The translations under genes were made by a program, and so were the position numbers. 64,000 bases of DNA from Paucibacter sediminis (GTDB lineage: Bacteria > Pseudomonadota > Gammaproteobacteria > Burkholderiales > Burkholderiaceae_C). The notes beneath the pieces were generated by a model that worked only from the letters and a program-made list of their open reading frames with translations, did not search any database and was not told the DNA's origin. Below, in pieces: positions 43,258-50,752 of the stretch (the stretch's first letter is position 1; every line of letters begins with the position of its first letter). The stretch is from contig NZ_CP116346.1 of NCBI RefSeq assembly GCF_030254645.1, positions 1,902,001 through 1,966,000 on the forward strand, read 5' to 3'.

Positions 43258-44346
43258 ATGTCAGTCTCGTCCAATCGTCTGTTCCACGTCGATGCCCTCA
43301 AGGCGCTCGCCGCCCAGGTCATCGTCCTGCACCACCTGTCCGTCTACGGTCCGGTGGCGCAAGCCATGCAGGCCCTGCTGCCCGATCTGACCGCGCTGCT
43401 GTTCCATTACGGCCGCATGGCGGTGCAGGTGTTCCTGGTGGTGGGCGGCTATTTGTCGGCGCGCGGCCTATCGGCGCGCGGCGGCCTGGTGAGCGGCCAT
43501 CCGCTCGAGCTGATCTGGCGCCGCTATCTGCGCCTGGCGCTGCCCTTCATGGCGGCCGTGCTGCTGACCCTGCTGTGTTCCGAGCTGGTGGAGGACGCCC
43601 TGCCCGAGCTGGTGCCGCAAAGCCTGAGCCTGGCGCAGCTGCTCTCGCATGCCCTGCTGCTGCACGGCGTGCTCGGCCACGAGGCGCTCACCGTGGGCGC
43701 CTGGTATGTGGCGATCGACTTCCAGCTCTTCGGCCTGCTCCTGGGCCTGCTGTGGCTGGCGCGCTCGGCCGTGGGCCTGCCGCGTGCCTGGCGCATGGTG
43801 CTGGGCCCTTGCCTGGTGCTGCTGCTGTGCGCGGCCTCGCTGTACGCCTTCAATCTGATGCCGGAGCTGGACCATCTGGCGCTCTATTTCTTCGGCGCCT
43901 ATGGCCTGGGCGCGATGGTGCACTGGCTGAGCCTGTCGCGCGCGCCGCGCTTGGCGCTGGCCGTGCTCGGTCTGCTGGCCCTGGGCGCGCTGGCCCTGGC
44001 CTTCCGCGAACGCCTGCTGCTGGCGCTGCTGACCGCCGCGGCGCTGGCGGTCTGGACGCAGCGCCCCAGCCAGGGGCTGCGCCTGCCCGACTGGCTGAGC
44101 CGGCTGCTGGCCCACCATGGCCAGCATTCCTATGCGCTGTTCCTGGTGCACTTTCCGGTCGTGTTGCTGCTGAACGCCTGGGTCGAGCCGCAGGCCGAGC
44201 CGCTGGGCGCCTGGGCCGCCGTCTACCTGCTGGCGGCCTGGCTGCTCAGCAATGTGGCGGCGCTGCCCTTCTACCGCTGGATCGAGGCACCGGCCGCGCG
44301 CCTGCGTCTGAAGGCGGCACCGGCCATCACCGCGCTTCAGCGCTGA
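43258..44346 (+). CDS. Acyltransferase 3 family integral membrane protein
   Basis: 362 residues. The N-terminal FHVDALKALAAQVIVLHHLSVYG contains the conserved His of membrane acyltransferases; it is shown here as family signature at about residues 9-31. About ten hydrophobic helices follow, with a second motif VGAWYVAIDFQLFGLLL. Such proteins acylate surface sugars, glucans or lipids. A TAGAAT -10-like sequence at 43170-43175 precedes it. The substrate is unknown. Convergent with the WYL regulator, overlapping by 10 bp. Confidence 0.88.
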   Translation: MSVSSNRLFHVDALKALAAQVIVLHHLSVYGPVAQAMQALLPDLTALLFHYGRMAVQVFLVVGGYLSARGLSARGGLVSGHPLELIWRRYLRLALPFMAAVLLTLLCSELVEDALPELVPQSLSLAQLLSHALLLHGVLGHEALTVGAWYVAIDFQLFGLLLGLLWLARSAVGLPRAWRMVLGPCLVLLLCAASLYAFNLMPELDHLALYFFGAYGLGAMVHWLSLSRAPRLALAVLGLLALGALALAFRERLLLALLTAAALAVWTQRPSQGLRLPDWLSRLLAHHGQHSYALFLVHFPVVLLLNAWVEPQAEPLGAWAAVYLLAAWLLSNVAALPFYRWIEAPAARLRLKAAPAITALQR

Positions 44347-45020
44347 TCGGATTCGGTGCGCTGCAGATCGGCCAGGGTCTTGCCCGCCTCGTCGCGGAAG
44401 CGTTCGTCCAGCACCTCCAGCTGCTGGATGCGGTCGACGCGGAAGTTGCGAAAACCTTCGCGCAGCTCGCACCAGGCGGCAATCGTCCAGACCGGGCCCC
44501 AGAACAAGCAGGCCAGGGGCCGCAGCACGCGCTCGCTGCTGACGCCGCTGAGGTCCAGGTACTGCACGCGCAGCTTGTGGCGCGTCTCGGTGGCCTGGCG
44601 CAGCTGACCCAGGCGCGCGCGCGTGGCGTCGTCCAGACCGCGCAGCGGCGCGTAGACCGCCAGCCGTTCGGCCGCGGCCCGCGCGGCGGGGGGGAGCACG
44701 GCCAGGATCTTGGAGAGGGCGTCCTCGGCCTGGCGGGCCAGCGCCTCATCGAGCTGTCCCTGCGCCAGCCGCACCACCGCCACCAGGGCCTGTGCCTCCT
44801 CGGCGCTGAACATCAGCGGCGGCAGGTCGAAGCCCGCGCGCATGCGATAGCCCACCCCGGCCTCGCCCTCGATCGGCACGCCCTGCTGCTGCAGGGCGGC
44901 GATGTCGCGGTAAATCGTGCGTGCCGAGACCTCCAGCCGGGTGGCCAGGAAGTCGGCCTTGGTGAGGCGGCGTCCACGGATGTGCTGGACGATCTGGAAC
45001 AGGCGGTCGGCGCGGCGCAT
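44337..45020 (-). CDS. HTH/WYL-type transcriptional regulator (YafY-like)
   Basis: 227 residues from ATG 45020 (ATG 45029 is an alternative). The N-terminal HTH_11-type winged helix is RADRLFQIVQHIRGRRLTKA plus TRLEVSARTIYRDIAALQQQGVP (about residues 28-50). The rest is a WYL-like ligand domain (LRVQYLDLSGVSSERVLRPL, VWTIAAWCELREGFRNFRVD) and the WCXT-type tail. The family senses small ligands or nucleic acid. It is divergent, with a 35-bp gap, from the NDH-2-like gene. Confidence 0.9.
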   Translation of the reverse strand: MRRADRLFQIVQHIRGRRLTKADFLATRLEVSARTIYRDIAALQQQGVPIEGEAGVGYRMRAGFDLPPLMFSAEEAQALVAVVRLAQGQLDEALARQAEDALSKILAVLPPAARAAAERLAVYAPLRGLDDATRARLGQLRQATETRHKLRVQYLDLSGVSSERVLRPLACLFWGPVWTIAAWCELREGFRNFRVDRIQQLEVLDERFRDEAGKTLADLQRTESDQR

Positions 45021-45055
45021 GGGCGGCATTCTCCACTGCCGCTACAGTGCAGCGC

Positions 45056-46357
45056 ATGCAAAGCAAGGAACTGCCTCACGTCATCATCATCGGTTGCGGT
45101 TTCGGTGGCCTGGAAGCCGCCCGCAGCCTGGCCGGTGCGCCGGTGCGCATCACCCTGCTGGACCGCAGCAACCACCATCTGTTCCAGCCCCTGCTCTACC
45201 AGGTGGCCACGGCGGGCCTGTCGGCGCCCTCGATTGCCGCGCCGATCCGCCACATGCTCAGGCGCCAGCGCAACTGCACCGTGCTGATGGCCGAGGTCAC
45301 GGGCATCGCCAAGGCCGCGCGCCGCGTCAGCCTGGCGGATGGCCAGCAACTGACTTACGACGCGCTGATCGTGGCCAGCGGCGCCACCCACAGCTACTTC
45401 GGGCGCGACGAATGGGCCGAGCATGCGCCGGGCCTGAAGACCCTGGCCGATGCCTTCAAGCTGCGCGCCAGGCTGCTCAGCGCCTTCGAGCGCGCCGAGA
45501 CCCTGGCCAGCCCGGCCGAGCGCGAGCCCTGGCTCAACTTCGTCGTCATCGGCGCCGGCCCCACCGGCGTGGAAATGGCCGGCACGCTGGCCGAGATCGC
45601 CCGCCACACCTTGCGCGACGAGTTCCGCCGCATCGATCCGGCGGCCGCCAGGGTGCTGCTGCTGGAGGGCTCGGAGCGCGTGCTGCAGGCCTTCCAGCCG
45701 GCGCTGTCGGCCAAGGCGCAGCAGCAGCTCGAAGGCCTGGGCGTGCAGGTGCGCACGCGCTGCAAGGTGGTGGCCATCGACGCCAGCGGCGTCGAGTTGG
45801 AGGAGCAGGGCGGCGAGCGCCAGCGCATTCCCACCCACACGGTGGTGTGGGCGGCCGGCGTGGCGGCCTCCCCGCTGGGCCGCGCCCTGGAGGTGCCGCT
45901 GGACCGCGCCGGCCGCGTCATCGTCGACGGCAGCCTCAACATCCCTGGCCACCCCGAGGTCTATGTGATCGGCGATCTGGCGGCGGCGCAAAGCCATGAA
46001 AAGGATGGCAGCAGCAGGCCGGTGCCGGGTGTCAGCCCGGGCGCCAAGCAGATGGGCCGGCATGCGGCGCGCCAGATCATGGCGCGCCTGATCCTGAACC
46101 GGCCCGGGGGTCAGACCTTGCCCCCCTTCCGCTACCGCGACTACGGCTCGCTCGCCACCATCGGCCGCAAGGCCGCGGTGGCGGATGTGGGCCGGCTGCA
46201 GTTCTCGGGCTATTTCGCCTGGCTGTTCTGGCTCTTCATCCACATCTACTTCCTGATCGGCTTCCGCAACCGCCTGGTGGTGCTGATGGACTGGGCCTGG
46301 GCCTACTGGAGCTTCCAGCGCTACGCGCGCATCGTGGTGGACGACAGCAAGGCCTGA
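45056..46357 (+). CDS. NAD(P)/FAD-dependent oxidoreductase, type II NADH dehydrogenase-like
   Basis: 433 residues from ATG 45056. FAD-binding IIIGCGFGGLEAARSL is at the N-terminus, with the NDH-2 pattern HHLFQPLLYQVATAGLS; the NAD-binding site is VVIGAGPTGVEMAGTLAE; the second FAD site is VYVIGDLAAAQ. The C-terminus (FSGYFAWLFWLFIHIYFLIG) is a hydrophobic membrane-attaching segment. NDH-2 enzymes pass electrons from NADH to quinone without pumping protons. The WYL regulator next door may control it. Confidence 0.93.
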   Translation: MQSKELPHVIIIGCGFGGLEAARSLAGAPVRITLLDRSNHHLFQPLLYQVATAGLSAPSIAAPIRHMLRRQRNCTVLMAEVTGIAKAARRVSLADGQQLTYDALIVASGATHSYFGRDEWAEHAPGLKTLADAFKLRARLLSAFERAETLASPAEREPWLNFVVIGAGPTGVEMAGTLAEIARHTLRDEFRRIDPAAARVLLLEGSERVLQAFQPALSAKAQQQLEGLGVQVRTRCKVVAIDASGVELEEQGGERQRIPTHTVVWAAGVAASPLGRALEVPLDRAGRVIVDGSLNIPGHPEVYVIGDLAAAQSHEKDGSSRPVPGVSPGAKQMGRHAARQIMARLILNRPGGQTLPPFRYRDYGSLATIGRKAAVADVGRLQFSGYFAWLFWLFIHIYFLIGFRNRLVVLMDWAWAYWSFQRYARIVVDDSKA

Positions 46358-46370
46358 GCCCGCGAAGCCC

Positions 46371-46760
46371 TCAGCCCATCGGCGTGCACAGCTCCACCAG
46401 CGTGCCGTCCGGGCAGCGCAGATAGGCCACGGTCTGGCCCCAGGGCTTGGTGGCCGGGGCGGCCAGGCTGGTGGCGCCGGCGGCCACGGCGCGCGCATGG
46501 GCGGCGGGCACGTCGACGCAGGCCAGGCCGATCTCCATGCCCAGCGGCGCGGCGGCGGCATCGGCGGCCAGGTAGTCGTGGCCCAGGTTGCCGCGTGCCA
46601 CCGCGTGTTGCGCAAAGGCCAGCGCGGTGGCCCCGGTCTCCAACTCGCCGTAGGCACCGGACTCGTGCAGAAAACGGCGTTCCAGGCCGAAGGCGCGCTC
46701 GAAGAACTGCAGCGAGGCCGCGACATCGGCGACATAGACGATGGTGTAGGCGAATTTCAT
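46371..46760 (-). CDS. VOC family protein (glyoxalase/bleomycin-resistance fold)
   Basis: 129 residues from ATG 46760, with AAGGAG 8 nt upstream. Two beta-alpha-beta-beta-beta modules are visible: YTIVYVADVAASLQFFERAF and EIGLACVDVPAAHARAVAAG. The C-terminal VAYLRCPDGTLVELCTPM ends in the metal-ligand Glu. The family includes glyoxalases, dioxygenases and antibiotic-binding proteins; the function is not determined. Confidence 0.88.
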   Translation of the reverse strand: MKFAYTIVYVADVAASLQFFERAFGLERRFLHESGAYGELETGATALAFAQHAVARGNLGHDYLAADAAAAPLGMEIGLACVDVPAAHARAVAAGATSLAAPATKPWGQTVAYLRCPDGTLVELCTPMG

Positions 46761-46826
46761 GGGTGACACTCCTTCTGAAGGGCACATCATCATGCGCCCC
46801 GGGTACTGACACGAGATGGCAGCAGC

Positions 46827-48221
46827 ATGAACAGCAGCATGGGGGCAATCGGCAGGCGGCGGTTCTGCGCCAGCCTGCTCGCGGTGCCAGGTCTTGCCTG
46901 GTCGCAGCCGGAGCCGGCCGCCTTCCCCATATTCCCGCCGCTGCAATGGCAGCGCCGCCGCCTGGCCAACGGGCTGGAGCTGCTGGCCCTGGCCCAGCCG
47001 GGCGCTTCGGTGAGCGTGCAGCTCTGGTACCGGGTGGGTGGCCGCGACGACCCGCCAGGCCGCTCCGGCTTTGCCCATCTGTTCGAACACCTGATGTTCA
47101 AGCGCACGCGCTACCTGGCGAGCGAGCAGTTCGACCGCATGACCGAGGACGTGGGCGGCAGCAACAATGCCAGCACCGCCGAGGACTACACCGCCTACCA
47201 GAGCGTGGTGCCGGCCGAGCACCTGGAGCCGATGCTGTGGGCCGAGGCCGAGCGCATGTCCAATCTGCAGCTGGACCAGGCCAGTTTCGAGAGCGAGCGC
47301 GAGGTGGTGAAGGAGGAGTACCGCCAGCGCGTGCTGGCCGAGCCCTATGGCGCGCTGTTCGATGCCGTGCCGCGCTATGGCTTTTCGCAGCATGCCTACC
47401 GGCGCGGCGTGATCGGCAGCATTGCCGATCTGGACGCCGCCACCCTGGCCGATGTGCGCGCCTTCCACGCCAGCTACTACCGCCCCGACAACGCCCTGCT
47501 GATCGTCTGCGGCGAGTTCGATGCCGCCCAGCTCGACCGCTGGGTGGACTATTACTTCGGCAGCATCCGTGCGCCCGCCACGCCGGTGCCGCGCCAGCCC
47601 AGTGCCGAGCCCAGGCGCCAGCTGGGCGCGGTGCACGAGCTCAGCGCGCCGCAGGCGCCGCTGCCGGCCGCCGCGCTGATCTGGCCCGGGCCGCCCGCCG
47701 CCAGCCGCGATGCCGCCGCCCTGCAGGTCGCGCTGGGCCTGCTGGCGCTGGGCAACTCGGCGCGGCTGGACGAGGCGCTGGTGTACCGCGACGGCGTGGC
47801 CAGCAGCATCGGCTTCGAGGCCCAGCTGCATGCCGAGGCCGGCCTGCTGGTGGCGCATGCGATTGCCGCCCAGGGCGAGTCGGCCGCCGGCCTGGCCGCG
47901 CGGCTGCGGCGCGAGGTGCACAAGCTGGCCGAGGAGCCGATCAGCCCGCCCGAGCTCGACAAGGTCAAGACCCTGCTGCTGACCGCCGCGCTGGTGCAGC
48001 GCCAGACCCCGCTGGGCCTGGGTGAGCTGCTGGGCCGCGCCTGCCTGCTCCAGGGCGGGCCCGAGCTGCTGGGGCGCGAGCTGCAGGCGCTGCGCGCCGT
48101 CAGCGTGGCGGACGTGCAGCGGCTCTGGCGCCGCGACATCGTGCAGGCCCCGCATGTGACCCTGCTGTATGGCCGCGATGGCATGCGCCAGCCGGGCCGC
48201 GGCAAGCGGGGCCTGGCATGA
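46827..48221 (+). CDS. M16 family zinc metallopeptidase, active subunit
   Basis: 464 residues. An export signal with arginines is visible (GRRRFCASLLAVPGLAWS), possibly Tat-dependent. The inverted zinc motif HLFEH is at 84-88 in FAHLFEHLMFK, and the third ligand Glu is in the downstream SNLQLDQASFESEREVVKEE region. The C-terminal half is the second M16 lobe (LIWPGPPAASRDAAALQVAL). It overlaps its partner M16 gene by 4 bp, which suggests a heterodimer like the mitochondrial processing peptidase or PqqF-like pairs. Confidence 0.92.
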   Translation: MNSSMGAIGRRRFCASLLAVPGLAWSQPEPAAFPIFPPLQWQRRRLANGLELLALAQPGASVSVQLWYRVGGRDDPPGRSGFAHLFEHLMFKRTRYLASEQFDRMTEDVGGSNNASTAEDYTAYQSVVPAEHLEPMLWAEAERMSNLQLDQASFESEREVVKEEYRQRVLAEPYGALFDAVPRYGFSQHAYRRGVIGSIADLDAATLADVRAFHASYYRPDNALLIVCGEFDAAQLDRWVDYYFGSIRAPATPVPRQPSAEPRRQLGAVHELSAPQAPLPAAALIWPGPPAASRDAAALQVALGLLALGNSARLDEALVYRDGVASSIGFEAQLHAEAGLLVAHAIAAQGESAAGLAARLRREVHKLAEEPISPPELDKVKTLLLTAALVQRQTPLGLGELLGRACLLQGGPELLGRELQALRAVSVADVQRLWRRDIVQAPHVTLLYGRDGMRQPGRGKRGLA

Positions 48222-49699
48222 GTCCTGGAATGAAGCGCCGGCAATGCCTGCAGCTTGGCGCGCTGGCCAGCCTGCCGGCCTGGGCGCAGCGCGGCTTCGA
48301 CACGCCACCACCGCCCGGGCCCGCGCGCGCGCTGCGCTGGCCGGCGCTGGAGCGCGCCAGCCTGCCCAACGGGCTGGAAATATGGGTGGCACGCAAGCCC
48401 GGTGGCCTGCCCCTGGTGACGGTGCTGCTGCAGGTTGGCGCCGGCAGCCTGCACGATCCGGCCGGCAAAGCCGGCCTCGCCGAGCTGACGCTGGCGGTGA
48501 TGGCCAAGGGCGCGCGCCGCGGCGACGAGACCATGGACGCTGCCGATCTGGCCTATGCGGCCGAATCGCTGGGCTCCGCGCTGGACATCGAGGTGTTGCC
48601 CGATTGCGCCCGCCTGGCGCTGACGGTGGGCACGGCCCGGCTGGAGGAGGCCGTCAACCTGCTGGCCGATGTGGCCTGCCGGCCCACCCTGCTGGCGGCC
48701 GAGCTGGAGCGCAGCCGCGCCCAGGCCCTGGATGCCCTGACCCTGAGCCTGGCCGATGCGCCGCTGCTGGCCGGCGAGCTGGCGCAGCGCCTGTTCTGGG
48801 GCGAGACGCCGCGCGGCCGCCTGGCCACGCGCGCCAGCCTGGCGCGGCTGCGGCGCGACGATCTGCTGGCCTGCCATCGCCAGCTGCTGCGGCCCGACAG
48901 CAGCCGCTTGATCCTGGCGGGCGATGTCGAGCTCGCTGAGGCGGTCGAGCTGGCCGAAGCCTTCTTCGCCGACTGGCCGGCAGCCCGGCAGCCGCTGCCG
49001 GCCCTGCCGCTGCTGAGCCCGCAGCCGCTCGCGCCGGCGCTGCTGCTGGACCTGCCTGGCGTCGACCATGGTGCCGGCCATTGCGCCGTGCTGCTGGCCG
49101 CGCCCGGCCCGGCCCTGGGCGTGGATGCGGCGCCCGCCCAGGTGGCACAGGCGGTGCTGGGCCAGGGCTATTCCTCGCGCCTGAACCAGGAGCTGCGCAT
49201 CAAGCGCGGCCTCAGCTATGGCAGCAGCAGCCAGGCCGAGGCCCTGCCGGGTGCCGGCTGCTGGCGCCTGGGCGCGCAGACGCGCCCTGAGCGCGCCGCC
49301 GAGGTGGCTCAGCTGATGCGCGCCGAGCTGCTGCGGCTGGCGCGCGAGCCGGTGCCCGAGGCCGAACTGGCGGCGCGCCAGGCGGCGCTGCTGGGCGAGC
49401 TGGGCCGCGCCCCCGACACCAGCGCCGGCCTGGCCCTGCTGGTGGCGGAGCAGGCGCGCCAGGGCCGCGGCCAGCAGGCCCTGGCCGATTGGCCGGCCGC
49501 GCTGCGCGCCGTGCGGCCGGCCCAACTCCAGGCCCTGGCGGGCGCGCTGTGGCGGCCCGAGGCGCTGCGCTGTGTGGTGGTGGGCGATCTGAAGGGCGCG
49601 CGCGTGGAGGAGGAACTGCGCCGCCAATGGCCGGGCGCCTGGCTGCTGCGCGCCCAGGAGCTGGACCTGGGCAGCCGCACGCTGCGCAAGGGCGCTTGA
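48218..49699 (+). CDS. M16 family peptidase-like protein, catalytically inactive partner
   Basis: 493 residues, starting in the ATGA overlap. The signal peptide is MKRRQCLQLGALASLPAWAQ. The M16 fold is visible (LPNGLEIWVARKPGGLPLVT, AGKAGLAELTLAVMAKGARR, LNQELRIKRGLSYGSSSQ), but the position of HxxEH reads LAELTLAVM and so lacks zinc ligands. Inactive M16 subunits form the substrate-guiding half of heterodimers. It is followed by the manganese-riboswitch gene. Confidence 0.92.
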   Translation: MSPGMKRRQCLQLGALASLPAWAQRGFDTPPPPGPARALRWPALERASLPNGLEIWVARKPGGLPLVTVLLQVGAGSLHDPAGKAGLAELTLAVMAKGARRGDETMDAADLAYAAESLGSALDIEVLPDCARLALTVGTARLEEAVNLLADVACRPTLLAAELERSRAQALDALTLSLADAPLLAGELAQRLFWGETPRGRLATRASLARLRRDDLLACHRQLLRPDSSRLILAGDVELAEAVELAEAFFADWPAARQPLPALPLLSPQPLAPALLLDLPGVDHGAGHCAVLLAAPGPALGVDAAPAQVAQAVLGQGYSSRLNQELRIKRGLSYGSSSQAEALPGAGCWRLGAQTRPERAAEVAQLMRAELLRLAREPVPEAELAARQAALLGELGRAPDTSAGLALLVAEQARQGRGQQALADWPAALRAVRPAQLQALAGALWRPEALRCVVVGDLKGARVEEELRRQWPGAWLLRAQELDLGSRTLRKGA

Positions 49700-49709
49700 G
49701 CGGGGCGGT

Positions 49710-49715
49710 TAGAAT
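49710..49715 (+). promoter_or_regulatory. Candidate -10 box upstream of the riboswitch
   Basis: TAGAAT lies in GGGGCGGTTAGAATCCG, about 14 nt before the riboswitch core. A near-identical GGGGCGGCTAGAATCG precedes the acyltransferase at 43170. No good -35 box is seen. Confidence 0.4.
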
Positions 49716-49721
49716 CCGCTC

Positions 49722-49895
49722 CGTCATTGGGGAGTAGCCGCCGTGCCGCACTGGTTTGCGAGCACGGGCCCGCGTCAACACACTTGGTCTCGCAGCGGAC
49801 CATGGCGCGCGCAGCCCCCGGGAAGCGCCATCGCGGGTCCCGGATGCCTGGCAAGACCTTTGACCATGCAGCGCTCGGATCGGCCGGGAGCCTGT
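49722..49895 (+). promoter_or_regulatory. yybP-ykoY manganese riboswitch
   Basis: Conserved blocks of this class appear in order: GGGGAGTAGCC (49729-49739), CGTCAACACACTTGG near 49772-49786, CGGACCATGG (about 49796-49805) and GACCTTTGACCATG (49856-49868). They lie in the 237-bp leader of a GDT1/TMEM165-family gene, the usual partner of Mn2+-sensing yybP-ykoY elements. Exact helix borders need a covariance search. Confidence 0.85.
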
Positions 49896-49936
49896 GTGGT
49901 CAATGGTTTCTTGCACCGGCCGTGGAGTCATTCTCA

Positions 49937-50518
49937 ATGGAAGCCTTTCTCGTCTCCACCGGTCTGGTGGCCCTCGCCGAAATCGGCGACAAGACCCAGT
50001 TGCTGGCCTTTTTGCTGGCCGCGCGCTTTCGCAAGCCGCTGCCGATCTGCCTGGGCATCCTGATCGCCACGCTCGTCAACCATGCCGGTGCCGGCGCCCT
50101 GGGCAGCTGGATCACCGCCCTGCTGAGCCCCGGCACGCTGCGCTGGGTGCTGGGCCTGGGCTTTGTGGCGATGGCGATCTGGACCCTCATCCCGGATCAG
50201 ATCGACGACGAGGTGGAGGGCGGCAAGGGGCTCAAGCTGGGCGTGCTGGGCACCACCATCGTGGCCTTCTTCCTGGCCGAGATGGGCGACAAGACGCAGG
50301 TCGCCACGGTCGCGCTGGCGGCCCGTTTCGACGCCCTGGTGGCGGTGGTGGCGGGCACCACGCTGGGCATGATGATCGCCAACGTGCCGGCGGTGCTGCT
50401 GGGCGATCGCATCGCCCACAAGATCCCGCTGCGCCTGGTGCACGGGCTGGCGGCCATGATCTTCGGCATCCTCGGTGTGGCCACCCTGCTGGGTGCGGGC
50501 GCGAGCCTGGGTTTCTGA
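49937..50518 (+). CDS. GDT1/TMEM165 (UPF0016) family manganese exporter
   Basis: 193 residues from ATG 49937. Two repeats of the family motif E-x-G-D-K-[TS] are visible: ALAEIGDKTQLLAF near the N-terminus and FLAEMGDKTQVATV near residue 116. About six membrane helices are present. Bacterial members (MneA/MntX-like) export Mn2+. The riboswitch in its leader supports induction by manganese. Single gene, followed by a 234-bp gap. Confidence 0.92.
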   Translation: MEAFLVSTGLVALAEIGDKTQLLAFLLAARFRKPLPICLGILIATLVNHAGAGALGSWITALLSPGTLRWVLGLGFVAMAIWTLIPDQIDDEVEGGKGLKLGVLGTTIVAFFLAEMGDKTQVATVALAARFDALVAVVAGTTLGMMIANVPAVLLGDRIAHKIPLRLVHGLAAMIFGILGVATLLGAGASLGF

Positions 50519-50663
50519 AACAAAAAAGTCTGATGCCTGCTGGCATGCCGGCATGACCAGCGGCATCTGCGCATCGGCGTCTTGTTTTCGGGCCTGTCCC
50601 TCACAAGGCCGATGCCTACTGCTCAAACCCGCGATCGAGGAGTGTCAAAAGATTGCGGTGCGG

Positions 50664-50697
50664 GCGCAACTTCGGGGGATTTCCCAGGCTTTCTGCG
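50664..50697 (+). promoter_or_regulatory. Leader motif shared by the two TonB receptor genes, copy 1
   Basis: GCGCAACTTCGGGGGATTTC and following bases match 53631-53665 in most positions (core GCGCAACTT-NG-N3-G-N-TTT-N-C). It lies 89 bp before the first receptor. A promoter or regulator-binding role is inferred from conservation only. Confidence 0.4.
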
Positions 50698-50752
50698 CCT
50701 TGTGGGCGATCGAAGAATGGTGCTTCACCTTCCCTCGCAAGGAGTCGTCCAC

